Assembly: GCF_040643435.1 (NCBI RefSeq)
Contig: NZ_JBEYUH010000008.1
Location: 1 to 64,000, forward strand
Reading direction: 5' to 3'
Source: Rhodococcus sp040643435
GTDB lineage: Bacteria > Actinomycetota > Actinomycetes > Mycobacteriales > Mycobacteriaceae
DNA length: 64,000 nt
A program made the translations under genes and the position numbers. The number at the start of each line of letters is the position of its first letter. The stretch's first letter is position 1. Below the pieces are notes generated by a model. That model had not been told where the DNA came from, did not search any database, and was given only the letters and a program-made list of their open reading frames with translations. Positions 50,977 through 60,712 of the stretch are shown here, piece after piece.

Positions 50977-53429
50977 TGCGGATCTCCCTCCGCTGGTGCT
51001 GCGCTCGCCGTCGCACCGCCCCGGATCCGCACCACGTCACCGGCGGTGACCCCGAGATCGATGTGAACCATCGATCCCGGCGACGCGGTCGGCAGCCAGA
51101 CGACCCGGTCGGGTAGATCGTCGAACACCAACGGGAGGGTGATCGACCCGCGTTCGGTGGAGACGGTGAGCGAGTCATGTTCGGCGGCGCCGATCTCGGC
51201 GGCCGTCGCCGCGGACAGGCGAGCGACGGGTGCGCGGGCCGTCCCGGCGAGGTGGGGCTCGTCGTCCTGCAGCCGTCCCGCATCGATGAGCATCCGCCAG
51301 GTGGCGAGGACCGCTTCCCCGAGGACGGGACGCCGCCGAGTCTGCGGTGCTGTTCCGGGCATCGCCGGGGTGGCGCCCGTCCACGTCCCCAGGTCTGTGA
51401 GTTCGCGGCGCAGGATCTCGGGATCGTCGAGGGCGACGTCGAACTCCATCGCCTCGGCGATCGCGGCCAGCACCCGATGGTCGGGAAGTGCTCCGGTATC
51501 GCGGAGCGCGACCGGGAAGGCGCGCTCCCGACCCTCCCAGTCGAGGAAGGTGCCGGACTTCTCGGCCACGGGAGCCACGGGAAAGACCACGTCGGCACGG
51601 TCGGTCACCGCGCTACGACGCACTTCGAGACTCACGACGAACTCCGCGGCATCGAGGCCGGCGCAGATGCCGTCCGGGTCGGGCAGGTCGGCGGGATCGA
51701 CACCTGCGACGAGCAACGCGCCCACGTCACCCTCGGCGGCAGCGGCGAGGATCCCGGCCGTGTCACGGCCCGGGGTCGCCGGAAGCGAGTCGGGCGCAAG
51801 ACCCCATGCCGATTCGATGTCGCTACGTGCCTGCGGGTCGGCGAGCGGGCGACCGCCGGGCAACACGGTGGGGAATGCGCCGGCTTCGAGACCGCCGCGA
51901 TCCCCGGCGCGGCGCGGTATCCAGGCCAGGTGGGCCCCGCTCTCCTCGGCCAGGGCAACCGCCGCGGACAGCGCGCCGGGCGAACCTGCGGCCCGCTCCC
52001 CCACGAGGACGACCGCTCCGGGCCGCCGGAGCGCCGCGGCTGCGTCGACGGCCGATCCTGTGCGAATCGTGTCGAGTGCACGCGCCTCGTCACCCGGTAC
52101 GCACTGAGTGACCCGCCCCGACAACTTGAGCAGCCCGCGGGAGGCGAAGGGTGCGACAGCGAACACCTGCAGCCCCTTACGTCGAACCGCCTTGCGCAGC
52201 CGCAGGAAGACGATCGGTGATTCCTCCTCGGGTTCGAATCCGACGAGCAGCACTGCCGGAGCACGGTCCAGGTGGCCGTAGGTGACCTCGAGGCGACGGC
52301 CGGCGACCTTCGCGGCGAGGAACGCCGTCTCCTCGTCCGACAGTGCTCGGCTGCGGAAGTCGATGTCGTTGGTGCCGAGCACGGCTCGCGCGAACTTCGC
52401 GTACGCGTAGGCGTCCTCGACAGTGACCCGGCCTCCGGTCAGGACCGCGGATCTGCCGTGCGCCGCAGACAGTCCCCTGGCGGCGACGCCGAGTGCCTCG
52501 GTCCAGGAGGCGGCGACGAGCGTTCCGGTGTCGTCGCGGACGAGCGGGGTTGTCAGGCGGTCGTCCGCGGTGGCGTAAGTGAAGGCCCAGCGACCCTTGT
52601 CGCAGTTCCATTCCTCGTTGACCTCCGGGTCGTCCCCGGCGAGACGGCGCAGCACGGCTCCGCGGCGGTGATCCGTCCGCTGGGCACAACCACTCGCGCA
52701 GTGCTCGCACACACTCGGGGTGGAGATGAGATCGAACGGGCGGGCGCGGAAACGGTAGGCGGCACCCGTGAGTGCACCGACCGGGCAGATCTGGACGGTG
52801 TTGCCGGAGAAATACGACTCGAACGGTTCCTCGGTGTAGATGCCGACCTGTTGAAGGGCACCGCGGTCGAGCATGTCGACGAATCGGTCCCCTGCGACCT
52901 GGTCGGCGAAGCGTGTGCATCGGGCGCACAGCACGCATCGTTCGCGATCGAGAAGCACCTGCGCGGAGATCGCTATGGGTTTCGGATATGTACGTTTGGT
53001 GTCCTCGAAGCGGGTCTCGGCCCGGCCGTTCGACATGGCCTGGTTCTGCAGCGGGCACTCCCCGCCCTTGTCGCACACCGGACAGTCGAGCGGATGGTTG
53101 ATGAGGAGCAGTTCCATCACGCCGCGCTGGGCCTTGTCCGCCACCGGTGAGGTGAACTGGGTACGCACGACCATTCCGTCGGTCACCACGGAGGTGCACG
53201 AGGCGAGCGGTTTGCGCTGGCCTTCGACCTCCACGAGGCACTGTCGGCACGCCCCCACCGGTTCGAGCAGGGGATGATCGCAGAATCGGGGGATCTGGAC
53301 GCCCACGAGTTCCGCGGCGCGGATCACGAGTGTGCCTTTGGGGACGGCGATCTCGGTGTCGTCGATGGTGATGTTCACCAGGTCGGTGGTGTCCGATCGC
53401 TCCGCCCCGGCACCGGAGACGGCGGTCAT
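50973..53429 (-). CDS. nuoG: NADH-quinone oxidoreductase subunit G
   Basis: An 818-residue iron-sulfur subunit. N-terminal [2Fe-2S] (CDHPLLEPVGACRQC), a His/Cys [4Fe-4S] and a CxxC set (CDKGGECPLQN; CVLCARCTRFADQ) and the extra cluster region CEHCASGC are seen, followed by a molybdopterin-oxidoreductase-like domain that no longer binds a cofactor in complex I. The ATG at 53429 overlaps the nuoEF stop. Confidence 0.97.
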   Translation of the reverse strand: MTAVSGAGAERSDTTDLVNITIDDTEIAVPKGTLVIRAAELVGVQIPRFCDHPLLEPVGACRQCLVEVEGQRKPLASCTSVVTDGMVVRTQFTSPVADKAQRGVMELLLINHPLDCPVCDKGGECPLQNQAMSNGRAETRFEDTKRTYPKPIAISAQVLLDRERCVLCARCTRFADQVAGDRFVDMLDRGALQQVGIYTEEPFESYFSGNTVQICPVGALTGAAYRFRARPFDLISTPSVCEHCASGCAQRTDHRRGAVLRRLAGDDPEVNEEWNCDKGRWAFTYATADDRLTTPLVRDDTGTLVAASWTEALGVAARGLSAAHGRSAVLTGGRVTVEDAYAYAKFARAVLGTNDIDFRSRALSDEETAFLAAKVAGRRLEVTYGHLDRAPAVLLVGFEPEEESPIVFLRLRKAVRRKGLQVFAVAPFASRGLLKLSGRVTQCVPGDEARALDTIRTGSAVDAAAALRRPGAVVLVGERAAGSPGALSAAVALAEESGAHLAWIPRRAGDRGGLEAGAFPTVLPGGRPLADPQARSDIESAWGLAPDSLPATPGRDTAGILAAAAEGDVGALLVAGVDPADLPDPDGICAGLDAAEFVVSLEVRRSAVTDRADVVFPVAPVAEKSGTFLDWEGRERAFPVALRDTGALPDHRVLAAIAEAMEFDVALDDPEILRRELTDLGTWTGATPAMPGTAPQTRRRPVLGEAVLATWRMLIDAGRLQDDEPHLAGTARAPVARLSAATAAEIGAAEHDSLTVSTERGSITLPLVFDDLPDRVVWLPTASPGSMVHIDLGVTAGDVVRIRGGATASAAPAEGDPQ

Positions 53430-55603
53430 CGTTCATCTCCTTCGGCGTTCGTGTCGGCGGCGAGCGCCGACAGGTGCGCGTCGAACGGGCACCCACCATG
53501 TTCGAAGTGCGCGAGATACTCGTCGCGGAAGTACTTCAGCGACGAGGTGATCGGGCTGGTCGCACCGTCGCCGAGCGCGCAGAACGCCCGTCCGAGGATG
53601 TTGTCGGAGATGTCGAGAAGTTTCTCGAGGTCGGCATCGGTACCCCGCCCCTGCTCGAGTCGCTCGAGAATCTGCACCAGCCACCAGGTGCCTTCGCGGC
53701 AGGGGGTGCACTTGCCGCACGATTCGTGCGCGTAGAACTCGGTCCAGCGCAGCACGGTACGGACGACGCAGGTGGTGTCGTCGAAGATCTGCAATGCGCG
53801 GGTGCCGAGCATCGAACCTGCAGCGGCGACATTCTCGTAATCGAGTGGGATGTCGAGATGCTCGTCGGTGAATATCGGTGTCGACGAGCCCCCCGGGGTC
53901 CAGAACTTGAGCCGATGTCCGGCGCGCACGCCGCCTGCGTAGCCGAGCAACTGTCGCAGGGTGATGCCGAGCGGGGCCTCGTACTGGCCGGGCCTCGTCA
54001 CATGTCCGGAGAGGGAGAACAGCGCGAAGCCCGGTGATTTCTCGGTGCCCATCGAGCGGTACCAGTCCACGCCGTTGCGGACGATGAGCGGGACGTTCGC
54101 GATGGATTCGACATTGTTGACCACAGTGGGGCACGCGTAGAGGCCCGCCACCGCAGGAAAGGGCGGGCGCAGGCGCGGTTGACCACGGCGGCCTTCGAGG
54201 GAGTCGAGCAGTGCGGTCTCCTCACCGCAGATGTAGGCCCCGGCACCCGCGTGGACGACGAGTTCGAGGTCGTAACCGGAACCGAGGATGTCGCGACCGA
54301 GATAGCCGGTGTCGTAGGCCTCGGCGACCGCGGCGTGCAGACGCCGCAGGACCGGCACGGCCTCGCCACGGAGATAGATGAAGGCGTGCCGGGCACGGAT
54401 CGCATACGCCGCGATGATGACCCCTTCGACGAGTGCGTGCGGAGTGGCCAGCATGAACGGGATGTCCTTGCAAGTACCGGGTTCGGATTCGTCGGCATTG
54501 ACGACGAGATAGTGCGGTTTGTCGTCGCCTTGCGGGATGAACGACCATTTCGTGCCGGTGGAGAACCCGGCGCCTCCGCGGCCGCGCAGTCCCGAGTCCT
54601 TGACGGCACGGATCACGGCGTCGGGGTCGGTGCCGAGCGCGAGCGGCAATGCTTCGTAGCCGCCGTGGGCGCGATATGCCTCGAGCGTCCACGCTTGCTG
54701 TTCGTCCCAGTAGCGAGTGAGAACGGGTGCGAGGCCGGAGACGGCCGGTTCGGTCGTTGCGGAGTCGTCTCGGGGTTCCTGTACCCGCATGCCGAGTTCG
54801 CGCGCAACCTCCAGACCCGCGAGGGAGGCCGGGCCGGCGGTACCTGCGGCGGCAAGCGCGCCGGGCCTGTCGTCGGGAAAACCGGCGAGCAGACGGGAGG
54901 TGTCGCGGAAGGTGCGCAGCGGGGCTCCGCGCGTCGGGGTGGGTCTTTCACCGGCACACAGTTCGTCGACGACCTCGAGCGCCGAGTCGACCGTACGGTT
55001 GTCGAACAGTTCCCAGTCGACGGTCATCACCGGGGCGTAGTCGCAGGCCGCGTTGCATTCGATGTGCTCGAGGGTGATCGCACCGTCGGCGGTGGTCTCG
55101 TCGTGTCCGACACCGAGGCGGCTGCACAACGCGGCGAAGATCTCGTCGCCGCCCATGATCGCGCACAGCGCGTTCGTGCACACCCCCACGTGATGGCGGC
55201 CCGTCGGGGAGCGGCGGTACATGGTGTAGAAGGTCGACACGGCCGCGACCTCGGCACCGGTCAGCCCGAGTCGCTGCGCGCAGAAGTCGATTCCCGCCGG
55301 TGTGATGTAACCGTCCTCGGCCTGTACGAGGTGCAGCAAGGGCAGCAACGCGGACCGCGGGTGCGGATAGCGTGCGACGATTCGGTCGGCGTCGCTGTCG
55401 AGACGGGCGCGAACGTCGCCGGTATACCGGCGTGGCGCGCCGGGCGGTGCGAGATAGGTGTCCTCGTCGGGTCGCGGTCCGAGCGGCACGAAGACCGGTT
55501 CGCGTGCGGCCGGTTCGGTCATCGGCACGGCGGCGGTGGTCTCGTCGGTACCCGCTGTCCCGGCGGTCTCGGCGCCCGGTGTCCGGACGAATTCGGTGCT
55601 CAT
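53426..55603 (-). CDS. nuoEF: Fused NADH-quinone oxidoreductase subunits E and F
   Basis: One uninterrupted 725-residue frame joins NuoE and NuoF. Residues about 60-245 are the NuoE thioredoxin-fold domain with its [2Fe-2S] ligands Cys142, Cys147, Cys183 and Cys187 (VCTNALC; IECNAACD). From about 290 on it is NuoF: VLTRYWDEQQAWTLEAYRAHGGYEAL, the NADH/FMN glycine loop GRGGAGFSTGTKW (341-353), NADESEPGTCKD, and the [4Fe-4S] ligands Cys629, 632, 635 and 675. The junction (about 250-290; nt 54736-54856) has no stop or obvious internal ribosome site. In most bacteria these are two genes. Start ATG 55603 overlaps the nuoD stop. Confidence 0.93.
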   Translation of the reverse strand: MSTEFVRTPGAETAGTAGTDETTAAVPMTEPAAREPVFVPLGPRPDEDTYLAPPGAPRRYTGDVRARLDSDADRIVARYPHPRSALLPLLHLVQAEDGYITPAGIDFCAQRLGLTGAEVAAVSTFYTMYRRSPTGRHHVGVCTNALCAIMGGDEIFAALCSRLGVGHDETTADGAITLEHIECNAACDYAPVMTVDWELFDNRTVDSALEVVDELCAGERPTPTRGAPLRTFRDTSRLLAGFPDDRPGALAAAGTAGPASLAGLEVARELGMRVQEPRDDSATTEPAVSGLAPVLTRYWDEQQAWTLEAYRAHGGYEALPLALGTDPDAVIRAVKDSGLRGRGGAGFSTGTKWSFIPQGDDKPHYLVVNADESEPGTCKDIPFMLATPHALVEGVIIAAYAIRARHAFIYLRGEAVPVLRRLHAAVAEAYDTGYLGRDILGSGYDLELVVHAGAGAYICGEETALLDSLEGRRGQPRLRPPFPAVAGLYACPTVVNNVESIANVPLIVRNGVDWYRSMGTEKSPGFALFSLSGHVTRPGQYEAPLGITLRQLLGYAGGVRAGHRLKFWTPGGSSTPIFTDEHLDIPLDYENVAAAGSMLGTRALQIFDDTTCVVRTVLRWTEFYAHESCGKCTPCREGTWWLVQILERLEQGRGTDADLEKLLDISDNILGRAFCALGDGATSPITSSLKYFRDEYLAHFEHGGCPFDAHLSALAADTNAEGDER

Positions 55604-56949
55604 CGATCCACTCCCCCCATCACCGGGTCGATGCTGGCCACGGCGGCGATGACATCGGAGACCATGCCGCCTTCGCACATCGCTGCGACCGCCTGCAGAT
55701 TCGTGAAGGACGGGTCGCGGTAGTGCACGCGGTACGGACGTGTGCCTCCGTCGCTGACCATGTGGACGCCGAGTTCGCCTCGTGGTGATTCGACACCGAC
55801 GTAGACCTGCCCCGCGGGTACCCGGATACCTTCGGTCACGAGCTTGAAGTGGTGGATCAGGCCCTCCATCGACTCGCCCATGATGCGGCGGATGTGCTCG
55901 GGTGAGTTACCGAGTCCGTCCGGTCCGAGTTCGAGTTTCGACGGCCAGGCGATCTTGCCGTCCTGCACCATGACCGGCCCGGGACGCAGCCGGTCCAGGC
56001 ATTGCTCGACGATTCTCAGCGACTGCCGCATCTCCCCGATCCGGACGAGATAGCGCGCATAGCAATCCGATCCGTCGGCGGTCACGACGTCGAACTCGTA
56101 GGTCTCGTACCCGCAGTAGGGTTCGGCGCGCCGCAGGTCGTAAGGCAGTCCGGTCGAGCGCAGTATCGGCCCGGTGACGCCGAGTGCCATGCACCCCGTG
56201 AGGTCGAGGCAGCCGATGTCGCGGGTACGCGAGATGAAGATGGGATTGTCGGTGAACAGTGCTTCGAGATCGGAGAGCCGGCCCGGCAGCAGTGCCAGAA
56301 GATGACGGATCATCGGGGCGGCCTCGTCCGGCAGGTCCTGGGCGAGTCCGCCCGGCCGGATGTAGGAGTGGTTCATCCTCAGTCCGGTGATCGTCTCGAA
56401 GACGTCGAGGATCAGTTCGCGTTCGCGGAAACCGAAGAGCATCGGGGTCGTGGCGCCGAGTTCCATGCCACCGGTCGCCAGGGCCACCAGATGTGAGGAG
56501 ATACGGTTGAGTTCCATGAGCATCACCCGCACCACCTGGGCTCGCTCCGGAACCAGATCCTCGATGCCGAGCAGTTTTTCGACACCGAGGCAGTAGGCCG
56601 CCTCGTTGTGGAAGGGAGCCAGATAGTCCATGCGGGTGACGAAGGTGACGCCCTGCGTCCAGTTCCGGTACTCGAGGTTCTTCTCGATACCGGTGTGGAG
56701 ATAACCGATCCCGCATCGCGCCTCGGTGACGGTCTCGCCTTCGATCTCGAGGATCAACCGCAGGACGCCGTGTGTGGACGGGTGCTGCGGTCCCATGTTC
56801 ACGACGATGCGGTCCTCACCACTGTCGCGTACGGCCGCGGTGATCTCGTCCCAGTCGTGGCCCAGGGCGTCGAAGACGGTCGTCTCGTCGGATTCGGTGA
56901 GCGTGACGTCGACGGACGCCACATCGGGGCCGGAAGGTTCTCTCGTCAC
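55600..56949 (-). CDS. nuoD: NADH-quinone oxidoreductase subunit D
   Basis: A 449-residue subunit that forms part of the quinone site with NuoB. NMGPQHPSTHGVLRLILEIEGE holds the conserved quinone-site His residues, and RMDYLAPFHNEAAYCLGVEKLLG and GVESPRGELGVHMVSDGGTRPYR are family blocks. The GTG at 56949 (VTREPSGPDVAS) overlaps the nuoC stop. About 35 residues precede the conserved core. Confidence 0.97.
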   Translation of the reverse strand: MTREPSGPDVASVDVTLTESDETTVFDALGHDWDEITAAVRDSGEDRIVVNMGPQHPSTHGVLRLILEIEGETVTEARCGIGYLHTGIEKNLEYRNWTQGVTFVTRMDYLAPFHNEAAYCLGVEKLLGIEDLVPERAQVVRVMLMELNRISSHLVALATGGMELGATTPMLFGFRERELILDVFETITGLRMNHSYIRPGGLAQDLPDEAAPMIRHLLALLPGRLSDLEALFTDNPIFISRTRDIGCLDLTGCMALGVTGPILRSTGLPYDLRRAEPYCGYETYEFDVVTADGSDCYARYLVRIGEMRQSLRIVEQCLDRLRPGPVMVQDGKIAWPSKLELGPDGLGNSPEHIRRIMGESMEGLIHHFKLVTEGIRVPAGQVYVGVESPRGELGVHMVSDGGTRPYRVHYRDPSFTNLQAVAAMCEGGMVSDVIAAVASIDPVMGGVDR

Positions 56950-57662
56950 GTGTAGGCCCTCCGTTCGTCGGGGGGCGGGATCCGGGCGCCCTTGTACTCC
57001 ACCGGGATTCCGCCGAGAGGGTAATCCTTGCGTTGAGGATGCCCGCGCCAGTCGTCCGGCATCTCTATGCGGGTGAGCGCCGGGTGGCCGTCGAAGACGA
57101 TCCCGAAGAAGTCGTAGGCTTCGCGTTCGTGCCAGTCGTTCGTCGGATAGATCCGGTAGAGCGACGGTACGTGCGGGTCGCTGTCGGGGATCGCGACCTC
57201 GAGGCGCAGCCTGCGGTTGTGCGTGATCGAGACGAGGGGATACACGGCGTGCAGTTCGCGTCCCGTTTCCTGCGGGTAGTGCACTCCGCCGACTCCCAGG
57301 CACAACTCGAATCGAAGGCTCGGGTGGTCGCGGAGCGTGCGTGCCACCAGTGGCAGGTGCTCGCGCCGGACGAAGACGGTCATCTGCCGGCGGTGCACGA
57401 CGATCTTCTCGACTGCGTCGGCGTATCCCGCGTCGACCCCGCCGGAGCGCTCGTCGAGGACACTCTCGAGGGTGTCGACGAGTTCGTCGAGGTAGCCGCC
57501 GTAAGGCCGCTCGGTGCTGCCGGGAAGCGACACCCGGCTGACGAGACGTCCGTAGCCGCTGGTGTCACCGGACCCGCGTACCCCGAACATGCCGCGACGC
57601 AAGGCGATCACCTCGTCGGTGCGGTCGTTGCCACCGGACTCTGTGCGTTCGAGGTCGGTCAT
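56946..57662 (-). CDS. nuoC: NADH-quinone oxidoreductase subunit C
   Basis: A 238-residue subunit. The conserved C-terminal signature ERE-AYDFFGI is present as HEREAYDFFGIVFDGHPALTRI, followed by DDWRGHPQRKDYPLGG. An N-terminal extension of about 60 residues is typical of actinobacterial NuoC. It overlaps nuoB and nuoD by 4 bp each. Confidence 0.97.
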   Translation of the reverse strand: MTDLERTESGGNDRTDEVIALRRGMFGVRGSGDTSGYGRLVSRVSLPGSTERPYGGYLDELVDTLESVLDERSGGVDAGYADAVEKIVVHRRQMTVFVRREHLPLVARTLRDHPSLRFELCLGVGGVHYPQETGRELHAVYPLVSITHNRRLRLEVAIPDSDPHVPSLYRIYPTNDWHEREAYDFFGIVFDGHPALTRIEMPDDWRGHPQRKDYPLGGIPVEYKGARIPPPDERRAYT

Positions 57663-58213
57663 CGCGGTGGCACCGTCAGTTCGATGAGCGGGCGCTGTGC
57701 CAGGGCGGCTTCTTCCGCGGCGCGGACCGCTTCGTCCCGGTTGACGCCCAGGGGCATCTGCGCGATCTTCTCGTGCAAGGTGAGGATGGCGTGGAGCAGC
57801 ATCTCAGGCCGGGGCGGACAGCCGGGGAGATAGATGTCGACGGGAACTACGTGGTCGACACCCTGCACCACCGCATAGTTGTTGAACATTCCCCCGGACG
57901 AGGCGCACACACCCATTGCGAGCACCCACTTCGGCTCGACCATCTGGTCGTAGACACGGCGCAGCGCCGGCGCCATCTTCTGACTCACGCGACCGGCGAC
58001 GATCATCACATCGGCCTGGCGCGGGGAGGCCCGGAAAGCCTCCATGCCGAATCGTGCGATGTCGTAGCGGCCACCCGCGGTGGCCATCATCTCGATCGCG
58101 CAGCAGGCCAGCCCGAAGGACGCGGGCCACAGCGATCCCTTGCGAGCGAAGCCCGCGAGAGTTTCGACGGTACCGAGCAGAAAACCGCTCGGAACCTTCT
58201 CCTCGATGCCCAT
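57659..58213 (-). CDS. nuoB: NADH-quinone oxidoreductase subunit B
   Basis: A 184-residue subunit with cluster N2, the last iron-sulfur centre before quinone. The tandem cysteines are in FGLACCAIEMMAT, with the others in MGVCASSGGMF and LPGCPPRPEML. The ATG at 58213 is 104 bp downstream of nuoA. Confidence 0.97.
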   Translation of the reverse strand: MGIEEKVPSGFLLGTVETLAGFARKGSLWPASFGLACCAIEMMATAGGRYDIARFGMEAFRASPRQADVMIVAGRVSQKMAPALRRVYDQMVEPKWVLAMGVCASSGGMFNNYAVVQGVDHVVPVDIYLPGCPPRPEMLLHAILTLHEKIAQMPLGVNRDEAVRAAEEAALAQRPLIELTVPPR

Positions 58214-58317
58214 CGTCGGTCACCTCCCCCCGGATCGGACGAGGCGGCTTCCCGCCGAGCGCGTGGCCGGGTAACCCGTTCGCGCACAGGATGTCCGGTG
58301 GTCGGACAACCGGGTGA

Positions 58318-58677
58318 TCAATCCCATGTCAGGCCTCCTCTTCTCCACTCGTAGGCGTAGGCGACGAAGACGTTGAACATGAACAACGCCATCGCTGCGA
58401 GACCGAAGGCGCCGAGCGCGTCGAAGTGGACCGCCCACGGGTAGAGAAAGACGATCTCGATGTCGAAGATGATGAACAGCATCGCGGTGAGGTAGTACTT
58501 CACGGGGAAGCGCCCACCCGACACCGGCTGGGGGGTCGGATCGATGCCGCATTCGTAGGCGTCGAGTTTGGTGCGGTTGTATCCGCTCGGGCCCACGACA
58601 CTCGCCACCGCGACGGAGAAGATCGCGAAGGCAAGCGCGATACCGCCGAGTACCAGGATCGGTACGAAAGCGTTCAT
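58318..58677 (-). CDS. nuoA: NADH-quinone oxidoreductase subunit A
   Basis: A 119-residue three-helix subunit. DAYECGIDPTPQPVSGGRFPVKYYLTAMLFIIFDIEIVFLYPW contains the conserved Cys loop that reports active/deactive transitions and the acidic second helix. The ATG at 58677 (MNAFVPILVLGG) with CGGAGGTGG upstream begins the operon. The 257 bp before it (58678-58934) carry the nuo promoter; CACTAGTG at about 58797-58804 is a perfect 8-bp palindrome there. Confidence 0.96.
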   Translation of the reverse strand: MNAFVPILVLGGIALAFAIFSVAVASVVGPSGYNRTKLDAYECGIDPTPQPVSGGRFPVKYYLTAMLFIIFDIEIVFLYPWAVHFDALGAFGLAAMALFMFNVFVAYAYEWRRGGLTWD

Positions 58678-58934
58678 GCCACCTCCGGTTCCTCGTGCGA
58701 ATCCGGCCACGGGGGCCGTTCGTCGCCTGCGAACCCACTTCCCACGTCCTGCGGTCTCGCGGACCTGCACCGACCCGGTTGTGAGTTACGGCACACACTA
58801 GTGGTGTTCGCGTCGGACTTGTCGCGATTTCACACGCTCGTTTCGAGGCGGCGTGTCGGCCCGCCCGGGGACCGGAACGGCGGTAGATTTTCCGGCCCGC
58901 ATGCGGGTCGCGAGTGGTGAGGGTGGCGGAAGTA

Positions 58935-59339
58935 TCAGGCGGGTCGGGAGCGTCCGGTGAGCAGAGTGAGGACCTGCCGGCCGAGCCGGATCGGGTCGAC
59001 GGGATGGCGCATCGCCACCTCGGCGCCCGACCATCGGGCGAGCCATTCGTCGTCGGCCCGGGCGATCAGGACGACGATCGGCGGACACCGATCCAGTTCG
59101 TCCTCGAGTTGTTTCGCGAGCCCCATTCCACCCGTGGGTGCGGCTTCACCGTCGAGGACGGCAAGGTCGATGCCGCCGCTGTGCAGGCGTTCGACGACGA
59201 CCGGTCCTGTCGCGACCTCGAGATACTCGATCGGGGGCAGGTCCGGATGCAGGCGAGTACCGAGGGCATCACGAACCTGTTGCCGCACGGTCGCATCGTC
59301 GCTGTAGACGAGGATGCGCAGCGAGTCGGTCACGCGCAA
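58935..59339 (-). CDS. Response-regulator-like protein upstream of nuoA
   Basis: A 134-residue single-domain protein resembling a receiver: SLRILVYSDDATVRQQVRDALG, LAVLDGEAAPTGGMGLAKQL (Asp in the phospho-acceptor strand), and VVLIARADDEWLARW. It lacks a clear conserved Lys. M. tuberculosis has a like-sized gene, Rv3143, immediately upstream of nuoA, so this is its probable homologue. The TTG at 59339 or the GTG at 59333 may start it. It may be a non-canonical regulator of respiration (inference). Confidence 0.75.
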   Translation of the reverse strand: MRVTDSLRILVYSDDATVRQQVRDALGTRLHPDLPPIEYLEVATGPVVVERLHSGGIDLAVLDGEAAPTGGMGLAKQLEDELDRCPPIVVLIARADDEWLARWSGAEVAMRHPVDPIRLGRQVLTLLTGRSRPA

Positions 59340-59447
59340 GATGCTAACTCAGCACACCGGTTCGGCTGCGGAACTCGCGGGTCGCGGCGTCCGTGCCGAT
59401 TTCACCGCCCGGAACGACGGGCCCGTGAAGTGCGCGACGTCGTCGAA

Positions 59448-59753
59448 TCAGAATCGGCTCTCGAGAATGTTCCATCGTCTGCGCACTTCCGGCCGTGCGA
59501 TCGGCGCAACCGGAGGTGTGAACGAATACTCCGCCAGGTCGTCGTGGATGATCCCGGCGGGCGCGATCATCAGGTGGGCGAGCACGATGCATGCGCCGGT
59601 CAGCACGGCAAACGTGCCGCCGATCAGATAGGACGCCGTGAACACCGCGGCCAGGAAACCGATGGTGAGCATTCCCGTGAGTGCGATGATCGCGAGTATG
59701 CGCCGACTGGACGGTGGCGCGATGTCGAAGGTGTCTTGCTGCAATGCGGCCAT
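59448..59753 (-). CDS. Small two-helix membrane protein
   Basis: A 101-residue protein with two hydrophobic helices (ILAIIALTGMLTIGFLAAVF and YLIGGTFAVLTGACIVLAHL) and a charged soluble tail ending PEVRRRWNILESRF. Family unknown. The 277 bp upstream (59754-60030) hold an AT-rich stretch around 59900-59950, unlike the surrounding DNA and possibly its promoter, and no gene. Confidence 0.65.
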   Translation of the reverse strand: MAALQQDTFDIAPPSSRRILAIIALTGMLTIGFLAAVFTASYLIGGTFAVLTGACIVLAHLMIAPAGIIHDDLAEYSFTPPVAPIARPEVRRRWNILESRF

Positions 59754-60030
59754 GAGTCTCTCCGTTCCTCCCCGGAAAGCGCATCCCGTGCCCCCACACT
59801 CGACCCATCACCCGGTTCGACGAATCGCCGGTGATGAGCGAACCCCCGGAGGGGCTGATTGCGCTTGTCCCCTGTTCCACTCGGCCGTGAGCGGCTTCTA
59901 TAACAGAATACTATCAACTGTGACATCTGTCTCGTGATCTTATTGTGGGCGGTCACTAAACCGATGCGTCGCAGGAAAACGGCCGGTAACGGGGACGAAT
60001 CCAGGAGGTTGGGCGCACCTCACAGCGGGT

Positions 60031-60699
60031 TCACCGCCGATGCGCCATCCTCCGGATGATCAGATCGCCGATCGACTGCATGATCTGCACCATCACGATG
60101 AGCACGACCACCGCGACGAGCAGCACCGGCGTGTTGAAACGCTGGTAGCCGTAGACGATTGCGAAGTCACCGAGGCCACCACCGCCGATGACACCGGCCA
60201 TGGCCGAATAGCCGACCAGCAACACGAGCGTGAGGGTCGCGCCTGCGACCAGCGGCGACAACGCTTCCGGCAGCAGCACCTTCCGGACGATCTGGACGTT
60301 CGTGGCACCCATCGCCTGCGCCGCCTCCACTCTTCCGCGGGGGACCTCCCGCAGCGCGGATTCGACGATGCGCCCGAAGAACGGGATGGCGCCGATGGTG
60401 AGCGGCACGATCGCCGCGGTCGGTCCGATCGCCGTGCCCACCACGAACCGGGTGAACCCGATCAGGGCGATGAGCAGAATCAGGAAGGGCAGCGACCGGA
60501 ACAGATTGACGATCACACCGAGAACGGTGTTGATCGTCCGGTGGGGCCACAGCCCGGTGGGGGACGTCAACTGCAACACGATTCCGACCAGCACGCCACC
60601 GACGACGGTGAGCACGAACGACACCGCCACCATGTAGAGCGTCTCGAGGGTCGCTTCCCACACCTCGGGGAAGGCGTCGTACCACTGCAGCTTGTTCAT
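60031..60699 (-). CDS. metI: Methionine ABC transporter permease MetI
   Basis: A 222-residue five-helix permease of the D-methionine importer family. It has SLPFLILLIALIGFTR, the EAA loop VESALREVPRGRVEAAQAMGATNVQIVRKVLLPEAL, and VIGGGGLGDFAIVYGYQRF. The start at 60699 is 13 bp after metN. Last gene of the operon. Confidence 0.94.
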   Translation of the reverse strand: MNKLQWYDAFPEVWEATLETLYMVAVSFVLTVVGGVLVGIVLQLTSPTGLWPHRTINTVLGVIVNLFRSLPFLILLIALIGFTRFVVGTAIGPTAAIVPLTIGAIPFFGRIVESALREVPRGRVEAAQAMGATNVQIVRKVLLPEALSPLVAGATLTLVLLVGYSAMAGVIGGGGLGDFAIVYGYQRFNTPVLLVAVVVLIVMVQIMQSIGDLIIRRMAHRR

Positions 60700-60712
60700 C
60701 GCACCTGCCCTC

